From NCBI GenBank assembly GCA_038203635.1, contig JBBRDT010000125.1, positions 1-5,455 on the forward strand: 5,455 bases of DNA, read 5' to 3'. The notes beneath the pieces are model-generated. The model was given only the letters and a program-made list of their open reading frames with translations. It had not been told where the DNA came from and did no database searches. This stretch comes from DASRIA01 sp038203635 (lineage in GTDB: Bacteria > Actinomycetota > Thermoleophilia > Solirubrobacterales > JBBDJG01). Position 1 is the stretch's first letter, and each line of letters starts with the position of its first letter. The position numbers and the translations under genes are program-made. Of this stretch, positions 1 through 5,311 are shown piece after piece.

Positions 1-603
1 GGTCGTCAGCTCCGCCTTCTGCAACTTCGCCAGCAGCTTGTCCGGCGCAGTGTCCGGTCGAGTCGTCGACGGACCCGGTTCCATGGCGTCCTCGGCACGC
101 ACCCACGGGTCGCCCTCCAAAGCGGCTTTGCGCAGTCGGCCCAGTAGCACGCCATTGCTCAGGACAAACGCGAACGCGTATGGGGATTGCACAACGCGTT
201 CGCGCACTGCGCCCACCGGGTCTTCAAGGGCGCAGGTGACCACGTCCTGCTGGGCGACGTCGATCGCGCGGCGCTCGCCGGCCTTCTCGCCCTCGAGCGG
301 CAAGGCACGCGCGATCCAATCGACCTTGCCGGGCGCGTAGTCGTACACGTGCTCGAAGCCGAGGGTGGCGAGCCGGCACGCGGCCCGTGGACTCATGTCT
401 CAGAGTCCGTCCCAGCAGTAGACGACGACCGCCCTCTCTCGGTCAAGCCCGGCGGTGCTGCCGGCATCCAGAGTTTTCAGCGGGATGTTGATCGCGCCGG
501 GTAGATGCAGTTCCTCGTACTCCTCGGGCGGCAGCACCTCGACGAGTTGGGCGTCGTCCTCGAGCAGCCGCTCGAGTTGCGTGAAGCCGATGCTCTCAGG
601 CAT
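1..603 (-). CDS. Rhodanese-CBS protein with in-frame UGA (probable selenoprotein), partial
   Basis: The ATG at 603-601 opens a frame that is interrupted only by TGA at 402-400 and then stays open to the window edge (201 codons; the C terminus is missing). Residues 1-105 form a rhodanese domain: a HLPGAINIP motif at residues 33-41, the strand VVVYC ending at Cys63, the UGA at codon 68 followed by DMSPRAA, then VYDYAPGKVDW. Residues about 113-201 look like a CBS domain and the start of a second. Rhodaneses move sulfane sulfur through a cysteine persulfide. Relatives I recall have a second cysteine exactly at codon 68 (a YC-x4-C pattern), so UGA most likely encodes selenocysteine; this is inference. 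The start overlaps the end of merB by 8 bases (596-603), implying translational coupling and a role in mercury or sulfur/selenium handling. Alternatives are a nonsense mutation (TGC to TGA) or a sequencing error. Confidence 0.8.
369..387 (-). promoter_or_regulatory. Candidate bacterial SECIS hairpin
   Basis: Read as minus-strand RNA, CGGGCCG and CGGCUCG form a 7-bp stem (one G-U pair) closed by the five-base loop CGUGC. The loop begins 19 bases after the UGA, within the spacing expected of a bacterial SECIS. In the E. coli fdhF element, loop bases G and U contact SelB; here the second and third loop bases are G and U. A lower stem (GAG at 394-392 with CUC at 363-361) could extend it across an internal loop. 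Stable hairpins arise easily in DNA this GC-rich, so the structure is supportive rather than decisive. It lies inside the coding region, as bacterial SECIS elements do. Confidence 0.55.
400..402 (-). other. In-frame TGA, candidate selenocysteine codon 68
   Basis: The codon order on the minus strand is TGC-TGG-GAC-GGA-CTC-TGA-GAC-ATG-AGT, giving C-W-D-G-L-stop-D-M-S. The protein sequence on both sides is continuous rhodanese in the same frame, with no indel. TGA differs from the cysteine codon TGC by one base and lies in the active-site loop. The result reads as UxxS (U-D-M-S), a redox-type motif. That the family normally has Cys here is from memory, not from an alignment made here. Confidence 0.72.
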
Positions 604-1576
604 GGCCCACCGCTTCCGATCGGCGCGGCGAACTCAAGACGGGCGCCACCGCTTGTTGTCCGAGTGCGAAGGCTTCCGCGAGATCAAAGGTCTGCCCGCC
701 GGCGTTGTCAGCCTCCCAGCTCGCCGCCGCTTCGGCGCCGACGATGAAGCGCACGTGACAGCAGAACGAGTTGGTGATGTGGCTCGCGTCTGTGGTCGCG
801 AGCGTCGGAAACGAAACCTGCACGTCTTCAGGCTTCGACTTGACGACTGCGCTCGGCGTGACCACGAGCTCGGCTGTGGCGCCACTAACTGGGCATGTCG
901 AGCGGACGTTCGCCGTCATCCCTAGCAACGCAGGCAGGAACAGGGTGTCCCAGGCGCACCAGGTGTGGAGCGCCTGACCGCCGACATCGAAGTGATGGTC
1001 GGTCGCCCGGAGCGTCAGCCCTGAGAACCCGACGACGGCGCCGTCGTCGTCGCGCTCGACGTTCGGCCACTCCTCGACCTGAGCGTGGACGGCGTCCTGG
1101 TCGCGACCCGCGGCTCGCGCGAGCGACGACAGCTCGACTGGCTGCCCTTCGGCGAGCAGCCGCAGCAGCGTGAGCGCGAGCGGCGCGTCATCGGCGGCGG
1201 GAAACGCGTCACGTAGAACCTGAGCGACCTCAGGTGGCTGAGTCGCAGCGACCCGGTCCGCGTGGCCGCCGCGAGCGCGCAAGGCGGCCCGGATCAGCTC
1301 GTCAGGTACCGCGCGGCGCACGCCGTCCGCGTGCGCGTACAGTCGGCACTTCAAGCCGTAGTCGCCGCGGTGATCAGCGCTCGGGTCGACGTCGCGCCCG
1401 TCGATGCGCAGCGTCGGTGAGCCGAGAAAGCGCGTGCGTTCGGCACCCTCCGCGGACACCACGTGGATGAGGCTGACCGGGGCGTCGATCGCGGCCTCTT
1501 CCATCAGCTCGCGCAAGCGCGGCAGGAGCGCCTCGTGGCTCGGACAGCCGTCGAAGTAGAGCACCTCGATCCTCAC
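596..1576 (-). CDS. merB: Thioredoxin-like/organomercurial lyase fusion (MerB)
   Basis: This 326-residue protein joins two domains. Residues 1-101 form a small thioredoxin-like domain with the motif VLYFDGCPSHE (Cys11), a FLGSPT segment at residues 50-55 and Cys77 in YGLKCRLY. Residues about 115-315 are an alkylmercury lyase, which protonolyses the carbon-mercury bond to release Hg(II). The catalytic set is visible: Cys207 and Asp210 in WCAWDTLF, Cys228 in STCPVSG, and Cys272-Cys273 in SFCCHV. These match Cys96, Asp99, Cys117 and Cys159-160 of the E. coli plasmid enzyme. The GTG at 1576 was chosen because it overlaps the preceding stop as GTGA and begins exactly at the thioredoxin-like strand; the 86 extra residues of the longer open frame are arginine-rich readthrough of the upstream gene in another frame. 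Canonical MerB is about 212 residues, so the N-terminal domain is an addition, perhaps a thiol donor or Hg(II) acceptor (inference). No separate MerA is visible in the window. Confidence 0.9.
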   Translation of the reverse strand: MRIEVLYFDGCPSHEALLPRLRELMEEAAIDAPVSLIHVVSAEGAERTRFLGSPTLRIDGRDVDPSADHRGDYGLKCRLYAHADGVRRAVPDELIRAALRARGGHADRVAATQPPEVAQVLRDAFPAADDAPLALTLLRLLAEGQPVELSSLARAAGRDQDAVHAQVEEWPNVERDDDGAVVGFSGLTLRATDHHFDVGGQALHTWCAWDTLFLPALLGMTANVRSTCPVSGATAELVVTPSAVVKSKPEDVQVSFPTLATTDASHITNSFCCHVRFIVGAEAAASWEADNAGGQTFDLAEAFALGQQAVAPVLSSPRRSEAVGHA

Positions 1577-1797
1577 GAGGGCGCACCCTTCGGCGGCTCC
1601 GTGCACCCACGGCGCCGGCGCAACCGAACAACGAGCGCCGCCCCGACGGCAACGGCTAGCGCGACGACAACGCCGCCGCCAAGCAGCGCGGCCAGCGATA
1701 GCCCGCCGGCGAACGCCACTACAGCAGGCAACGCGGCGCAACAGACCACCGCGAACGCACCGATTCCCGCAGCTCCGAATAGGTCTGAACGGCGCAT
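1573..1797 (-). CDS. Small two-helix membrane protein, MerF-like mercury transporter candidate
   Basis: This is a 74-residue protein with two hydrophobic segments (about residues 8-33 and 36-58) and a basic tail RLRRRRGC. The first helix carries a vicinal Cys19-Cys20 pair followed by AALPAV, the layout of MerF/MerT-type mercuric ion carriers, where paired helix cysteines receive Hg(II) at the membrane. Another cysteine (Cys65) lies just after the arginine cluster, where a cytosolic second Hg site would be expected. The start at 1797 is preferred because its ATG overlaps the regulator's stop as TGATG; a longer in-frame start at 1824 would add nine residues inside the upstream gene. The stop overlaps the next gene's GTG by four bases. 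Overall similarity to MerF is by layout, so the name is tentative. Uptake of Hg(II) or of organomercury would both fit the neighbouring lyase. Confidence 0.75.
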   Translation of the reverse strand: MRRSDLFGAAGIGAFAVVCCAALPAVVAFAGGLSLAALLGGGVVVALAVAVGAALVVRLRRRRGCTEPPKGAPS

Positions 1798-2165
1798 CAG
1801 CAGCGCGCCTCGATCCTTGTGCACGCGGCGACATGCTCCGCGTTGCCGGCCAGTAGCGACTGGGCGAGCCGCAACAACTCCGAGACGCGTCCGTCAGCGA
1901 CGCGATAGCGCACCTGGCGGCCCACGCGGCGACCCTCGACGAACCCGCACCAGCGCAAGCAGGCGAGGTGATTCGAGACCTTCGACTGCGCCTCGCCGAC
2001 CGCGATGACCAGCTCCGTCACCGACAGCTCGCCCTCGGCCTCGAGCAGCTCCAGGATCCGCACCCGGGTCGAATCCCCGAGACCGCGGAAATACTTTGCC
2101 ACCAAGTCCGGCTCGGCCGGCGACTCAGGCAGGGCGAATGGGGAAGCGAACTCCGCGTCAGCCAC
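1797..2165 (-). CDS. ArsR/SmtB-family metal-sensing repressor, CmtR-like
   Basis: This 122-residue winged-helix regulator has the family core GLGDSTRVRILELL at residues 28-41, the recognition region QSKVSNHLACLRWCGFV at about 60-76, and the wing GRRVGRQVRYRV at 78-89. Cys69 and Cys73 form a C-x3-C pair in the recognition helix, and Cys115 lies in the C-terminal helix. M. tuberculosis CmtR binds Cd/Pb through Cys57, Cys61 and Cys102, and the spacing here is nearly identical (42 versus 41 residues between second and third ligands). Cys122, the last residue, is an extra thiol. The protein probably represses its own operon and releases DNA on binding Hg(II) or another thiophilic ion; the ligand is inferred from the neighbours. 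Actinobacterial mer operons are known to use ArsR-type rather than classical MerR regulators. The GTG at 2165 is chosen because the longer open frame runs back through the promoter region and the residues before it do not resemble the family. Confidence 0.88.
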   Translation of the reverse strand: MADAEFASPFALPESPAEPDLVAKYFRGLGDSTRVRILELLEAEGELSVTELVIAVGEAQSKVSNHLACLRWCGFVEGRRVGRQVRYRVADGRVSELLRLAQSLLAGNAEHVAACTRIEARC

Positions 2166-2213
2166 GCACGTAACGTAACAGAAACGGCTGATATGTCGGC
2201 TCGCACGTGTGCG
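2165..2213 (-). promoter_or_regulatory. Candidate leaderless promoter and operator of the mercury operon
   Basis: This is one of the most AT-rich stretches near the operon. On the minus strand a -35-like CCGACA (2199-2194) lies 16 bases before a -10-like TACGTT (2177-2172). That would start transcription at about 2165, on the regulator's GTG, and no Shine-Dalgarno sequence precedes this GTG, so the mRNA may be leaderless. Possible repressor sites are the inverted repeat CGCAC-GT-GTGCG (2202-2213) and ACGT-A-ACGT (2168-2176), the latter overlapping the -10. CGGCT is directly repeated at 2185 and 2197. These are weak, short motifs. Confidence 0.4.
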
Positions 2214-2414
2214 CGGGCCGTGGCTGTCCGCGGACGCGCCCTCTACTTCAGCCAGACGCCGGACGGAAACGGGTGGAAGCTGCGCTCGCGCAGACGGCGC
2301 TGCGGGCAAGGCGACAATTGGGCGATCGGCGACGATGACCCGCCGGACAGCGGCCTACGCGAGCCGCGGAATCCATCGGGACAGGGTCCCGCATCGACAG
2401 CGTGCTCGACCGTC
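2214..2414. other. Intergenic stretch without a recognised gene
   Basis: Open frames here have no recognisable protein content. The only structure I see is a 6-bp hairpin, CGGGAC-AGG-GTCCCG (2377-2391), downstream of the SnoaL/VOC stop codon. It could help end transcription, but no T-run follows on the minus strand. Confidence 0.4.
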
Positions 2415-3233
2415 TTAACGCGGCCCGACCGTGGCGGCGCCCGTCTGGGCGACCATCAGCACGTAGCCGTCTGGGTCGCGCAACCGCATCTCCTCCTTCG
2501 GGCCGGGGCCCCCGTCGCAAATGCCCCCCACCCGGACATCGTGCTGGCGCAAGTGCTGCTGAAGCGACCGGAGGTCGTTGGAGTAGAGGTAGAACAGGAC
2601 GGCCTGCTCCCCCGGGTGAACGGGTTCGTCGGCGTGAGCGAGCATCAGCTTGGCGTCACGCGATTCCAGCGCTGCCCGGTCGAGCCGACCTTCGACCTCG
2701 TAGGTGTCGCCGACGGTGAAGCCAAGCAACTCGTAGAACGCGACGGACCGCCCCACGTCGGCCACATGGACGAACGGGATCAGGTCGCCGACCGGATCCG
2801 CCGGGACCCGGCTGCGAGACTCCGCGCCCGCACCGCCGGCCTCGCGATGGGCCCGCATAGCGTCGGCGGCCTGCTCACGTGTGTGGAACTCCTCCATCCG
2901 CACGATCAAGCCTTCGGTCAGGGTGAAGACGTTGTAGATCTCGCCGTCGAGCACCTCGCCCGCGACCTCGATGATGTCAGGGCTGCGGACCCCGAGCAGC
3001 ACTTGGTCGCCCGCCGCGGCGAGCTCGATGCCCTCCACCTCGGGAAGCGTCCCCTCTCCCTCCCGGATCGTGTCGAGCACCTGTTCGCGGTCGCGGCAGA
3101 CGAGATCCTCGCGCAAGCCCTGCCAGACGACGTCGGGGTGAAGGTGTAGCTCGATCGTCGCCAAATCGTTGCGCCGGCGCGCGTCGACCCAGCCGACGAG
3201 CACGACTTCAAGGTTGCTGTTGATGGTTGCCAT
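2415..3233 (-). CDS. SnoaL-like/VOC two-domain protein
   Basis: This 272-residue protein has two small alpha/beta folds. Residues about 1-130 look like a SnoaL/NTF2-like domain: an N-terminal helix, HLHPDVVWQG at residues 30-39, and the closing strands IYNVFTLTEGLIVRMEEF. A flexible linker rich in A, G and S (131-147) follows. Residues about 150-265 are a vicinal-oxygen-chelate (glyoxalase/bleomycin-resistance) domain: IPFVHVADVGRSVAFYELLGF at 152-172 and LRDPDGYVLMVAQ at 251-263. His156 is at the usual first metal-ligand position. The usual terminal glutamate is replaced around VAQ, so a metal-dependent reaction is doubtful. The ATG at 3233 is supported by AGGAG seven bases upstream (3245-3241); the open frame extends further but has no protein-like sequence there. 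The substrate is unknown. It is a single gene, separated by 249 bases from the mercury operon, with no clear functional link to it. Confidence 0.85.
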   Translation of the reverse strand: MATINSNLEVVLVGWVDARRRNDLATIELHLHPDVVWQGLREDLVCRDREQVLDTIREGEGTLPEVEGIELAAAGDQVLLGVRSPDIIEVAGEVLDGEIYNVFTLTEGLIVRMEEFHTREQAADAMRAHREAGGAGAESRSRVPADPVGDLIPFVHVADVGRSVAFYELLGFTVGDTYEVEGRLDRAALESRDAKLMLAHADEPVHPGEQAVLFYLYSNDLRSLQQHLRQHDVRVGGICDGGPGPKEEMRLRDPDGYVLMVAQTGAATVGPR

Positions 3234-3384
3234 GGATCTGCTCCTGTTGCTTGCGGCGGTCCGGGTAGGTAGCAGCGAGGCGGAGCGCAGGCGGTGAGCG
3301 CCGGGACGATCGAAGGTCAGGGTCAGCCGGGCACACGCGGATCGTACGCCCCTCACACCCTCGCACGGAGACCTGCCCACGTCG
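3234..3384. other. Intergenic stretch upstream of the SnoaL/VOC gene
   Basis: Apart from the ribosome binding site at 3241-3245 I see no gene here, and no clear -10 or -35 pair. The SnoaL/VOC promoter must lie in this stretch or within the adjacent remnant. Confidence 0.4.
3241..3245 (-). promoter_or_regulatory. Ribosome binding site fixing the SnoaL/VOC start
   Basis: AGGAG on the minus strand is separated by seven bases from the ATG at 3233. It decides in favour of this start over the longer open frame reaching 3380. Confidence 0.7.
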
Positions 3385-3592
3385 TCAGCAGGCGAGAATG
3401 GGATGGAAGGGCAGATCGGTGGGACTACCGCCGGCGTCGCACGTCTGCACCTGCACCCTCCCCATCGACCTCAGTAACCGCAATGCGCCCGCCGGCTACC
3501 GCGCTGCCATCTGTAGATCCCAACGTCGCCGTGAAAGCACAGCCCGACACGCTCTGCTCGAAACCGACCGTGTCGACCTGTTCCGTAGCTGA
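3385..3592 (-). pseudogene. Frameshifted remnant of a secreted-protein C terminus
   Basis: One minus-strand frame (3592-3458) reads through VGFEQSVSGCAFTATLG and GRIAVTEVDG. A second frame, displaced by one base at about 3457, continues VQVQTCDAGGSPTDLPFHP and ends in ILAC-stop at 3385. Joined, these resemble a C-terminal beta-rich motif I recall from uncharacterised secreted proteins of Thermoleophilia (VSGCAYTATLG, then a VQTFDxxGxPxDRxFHL pattern and a terminal Cys). The frame is closed by a stop just upstream (3595-3593), and no start or N-terminal part is visible, so only the end of the gene survives. The shift lies in a G-rich run, GGGGAGGG, where slippage or sequencing error is plausible. 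The function of the parent protein is unknown. Confidence 0.5.
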
Positions 3593-3621
3593 TCAGGCCG
3601 CCCGCGCGTAATCGCTGATCC

Positions 3622-4830
3622 TCACCGCGTCGAAAGCTGCCGTTCGAGCAGTCGCTTAGCGATCACTAGCCGCTGGATGTCCGAGGTGCCCTCACCGATC
3701 ACCAGCAGCAGCACGTCCCGGTAGAGCCGCTCGATCTCGTACTCCGACGTGTAGCCGTAGCCGCCATGGATGCGCATCGAGTCCTCGACCACCTCCTTCG
3801 CGGCCTCACATGCGTACAGCTTCGCCATTCCGGCCTCGAGGTCGCAGCGGAGTCCTGCGTCCTTCTTGCGCGCCGCTGAGTAGGTGAGCACGCGCGCCAC
3901 CTCGACCTTGGTCGCCATGTCCGCCAGGCGGAAGCGCACGCCCTGGTGGCCGGCTATCGCCTGACCGAACGCGTGCCGCTCCTGCGAGTAGCGGATCGCC
4001 AGCTCGAGGGCGCGCTGGGCCACGCCAACACCCCGTGCCGCCACGTTCACGCGGCCGAGCTCCAGCGCTTCCATCATCTGGCGAAAGCCCGCGCCGATGC
4101 CCTCCTCCCCGCCGAGCACGTTCTCCGTCGGGCACCTGTACCCGTCAAAGTACAGCTCCGTCGTCTCGACGCCGCGATAGCCGAGCTTGGCGATCTTGGG
4201 TCCCACGTCGAGCCCCGCCCAGCGGCCCTCGTTCCGCACTGCGCCCGGCTCCTTCTCGACGATGAGGCAGCTCATCCCCGTGTGCCGCGGCGAAGCCTCC
4301 GGGTCGGTGCGCACCAGCGTGAACACGAGCCCCGCATGCAGGCCGCTCGTGATCCACATCTTCGAGCCGTTGACGACGTGATCGGACCCCTCACGGGTGG
4401 CTGTGGTCCTGATGGCCTGCACGTCGGAGCCGCAGTGTGGCTCGGAGAGCGCGAACGCACCACGCACCTCGCCCGTGGCCATCCGCGGGAGGAAGCGCCG
4501 GCGCTGTTCCTCCGTTCCGAATCGCTTCAGGAGATACGCCCCGATCAGGTGCGTGTTCATCACACCCGATGCCGCGATCCAGCCGCGCGAGAGCTCCTCC
4601 ACGAGCATCGCGTAGCTCGTCACGTCGAGGCCGAGGCCGCCATAAGCCTCCGGCACGGTCGCACCGAGGAAACCAAGCTCCGACATGCGGCGCACGAGAT
4701 CGGCTGGGTACGAGTCCTCCCGATCGTGGATCGCCGCCTGCGGGATCACCTGCTCGTCGGTGAACCGGCGCGCGAGGTCGCGCAACATCCGCTGCTCGTC
4801 GGTCAGGTCGCCCGCTCGCGCCGCTTTCAT
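3622..4830 (-). CDS. Acyl-CoA dehydrogenase, FAD-dependent
   Basis: This 402-residue enzyme is full length for the family; it introduces an alpha-beta double bond into an acyl-CoA and passes electrons to ETF. In order: a helical N-terminal domain (about 10-122); the FAD/substrate signature AFALSEPHCGSDV at 125-137; WITSG at 159-163; the beta domain to about 240; and the C-terminal helical domain with ERHAFGQAIAGHQ at 284-296, RIHGGYGYTSEYEIERLYRD at 353-372 and GEGTSDIQR at 379-387. Glu380 in GEGTS occupies the catalytic-base position of the short/medium-chain branch. The ATG at 4830 overlaps the carboxylase stop as ATGA and follows AGGAGG (4840-4835); the longer open frame to 5208 is the carboxylase gene read in another frame. 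Pairing with a biotin-dependent acyl-CoA carboxylase points to branched-chain amino acid (for example leucine) or other acyl-CoA breakdown. The exact chain specificity cannot be read from this sequence. Confidence 0.93.
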   Translation of the reverse strand: MKAARAGDLTDEQRMLRDLARRFTDEQVIPQAAIHDREDSYPADLVRRMSELGFLGATVPEAYGGLGLDVTSYAMLVEELSRGWIAASGVMNTHLIGAYLLKRFGTEEQRRRFLPRMATGEVRGAFALSEPHCGSDVQAIRTTATREGSDHVVNGSKMWITSGLHAGLVFTLVRTDPEASPRHTGMSCLIVEKEPGAVRNEGRWAGLDVGPKIAKLGYRGVETTELYFDGYRCPTENVLGGEEGIGAGFRQMMEALELGRVNVAARGVGVAQRALELAIRYSQERHAFGQAIAGHQGVRFRLADMATKVEVARVLTYSAARKKDAGLRCDLEAGMAKLYACEAAKEVVEDSMRIHGGYGYTSEYEIERLYRDVLLLVIGEGTSDIQRLVIAKRLLERQLSTR

Positions 4831-5311
4831 GCCGCCTCCTCGGTCAGGGCCGGCTCGACGCCGACCAGCAGCTGCCCCAGGGACACCTTGTCGCCGGTCG
4901 CAACCCCCACGATGGTCACCACCCCGTCGAACGGCGCGGTCATCGAGAGCTCCATCTTCATCGCCTCCATAAGGACGAGGGTGTGTCCGGCTGCAACCGG
5001 CTGATCGGCCTGCACGAGCACCTCCACGACGGTGCCCGGCATCGGCGCCACGACCTGACCGTCGCCGGCGCTCCCGGGCGAGGCGTCGCCCGCCAGCTCC
5101 GGGTCGGCGAAGACATGCGACTCGCCGTGGTGCACCACCCGCAGCTGGGCACCGCGCTGCTCCACGTGGAAGACCTCGACCCGGTCGTCGATCTCGATCA
5201 GCCAGCACGGGTCGCCGGCGGCTACGGTGCGCATCGCCAGCCGGCGGCCCGCCTCATCGGTCACGCCCAGCGCGTCGACCCGGAAGCGGGTGCGCGAGCC
5301 GTCGTGCACGA
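4827..5311 (-). CDS. Acyl-CoA carboxylase alpha subunit, C-terminal biotin-carrier part, interrupted
   Basis: About 160 residues of the C terminus are present. The region around GDGQVVAPMPGTVVEV starts a biotinyl domain, and MEAMKME carries the biotin-accepting lysine (codon 4958-4956), followed by PFDGVVTIVGVATGDKVSLG. The first roughly 65 residues (FRVDALG, then WLIEIDDRVEVFHVE) look like the linker/BT-type region between biotin carboxylase and carrier domains. The stop overlaps the dehydrogenase ATG (ATGA). An alpha subunit should have about 500 more residues upstream on this strand, but past the palindrome at 5302-5311 the minus-strand frame, although open, loses protein character, and the biotin carboxylase sequence appears on the opposite strand. 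The GTG at 5309 is therefore an accident, not a start. The gene is a broken or rearranged alpha subunit, or an assembly or amplification chimera. Confidence 0.85.
4835..4840 (-). promoter_or_regulatory. Strong ribosome binding site of the acyl-CoA dehydrogenase
   Basis: AGGAGG on the minus strand lies four bases before the ATG at 4830, inside the end of the carboxylase gene. With the ATGA overlap it fixes the dehydrogenase start. Confidence 0.75.
5302..5311. repeat. Perfect 10-bp palindrome at the inversion junction
   Basis: TCGTGCACGA equals its own reverse complement. It lies exactly where convincing carboxylase coding switches from the minus to the plus strand, so it could have served as the microhomology that joined two opposed pieces. 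Confidence 0.7.

Noticed and set aside
1..396. A separate gene starting at ATG 396-394, just after the TGA, making a split rhodanese
   Set aside because: It would begin in the middle of the rhodanese active-site loop and lack the N-terminal half of the fold. The continuous frame with recoding explains the sequence better, though reinitiation cannot be excluded.
1577..1834. N-terminal extension of the MerB fusion to 1834
   Set aside because: The extra residues are arginine- and cysteine-rich readthrough of the membrane-protein gene in another frame. GTG at 1576 gives the overlap and the domain start.
2377..2391. Hairpin CGGGAC-AGG-GTCCCG as a rho-independent terminator
   Set aside because: The stem is short and no T-run follows on the minus strand, so it is not called as a terminator.
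1968..3149. Long plus-strand open frame of 393 codons
   Set aside because: It lies antisense to the regulator and the SnoaL/VOC gene and has no recognisable protein content; it is a high-GC shadow.
3294..3611. Plus-strand 105-codon open frame in the gap
   Set aside because: There is no recognisable motif and its composition is low-complexity. The minus strand of the same stretch carries the frameshifted remnant instead.
3588..3620. Direct repeat GCTGATC at 3588 and 3614
   Set aside because: Seven bases repeated once is expected by chance, and no mobile-element signature accompanies it.
3946..5004. Long plus-strand open frame of 352 codons
   Set aside because: It is antisense to the acyl-CoA dehydrogenase and biotin-carrier coding. 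Its His/Arg-rich composition is typical of a shadow frame.
4831..5208. N-terminal extension of the acyl-CoA dehydrogenase to 5208
   Set aside because: This stretch is the biotin-carrier gene read out of frame. The ATGA overlap and AGGAGG place the start at 4830.
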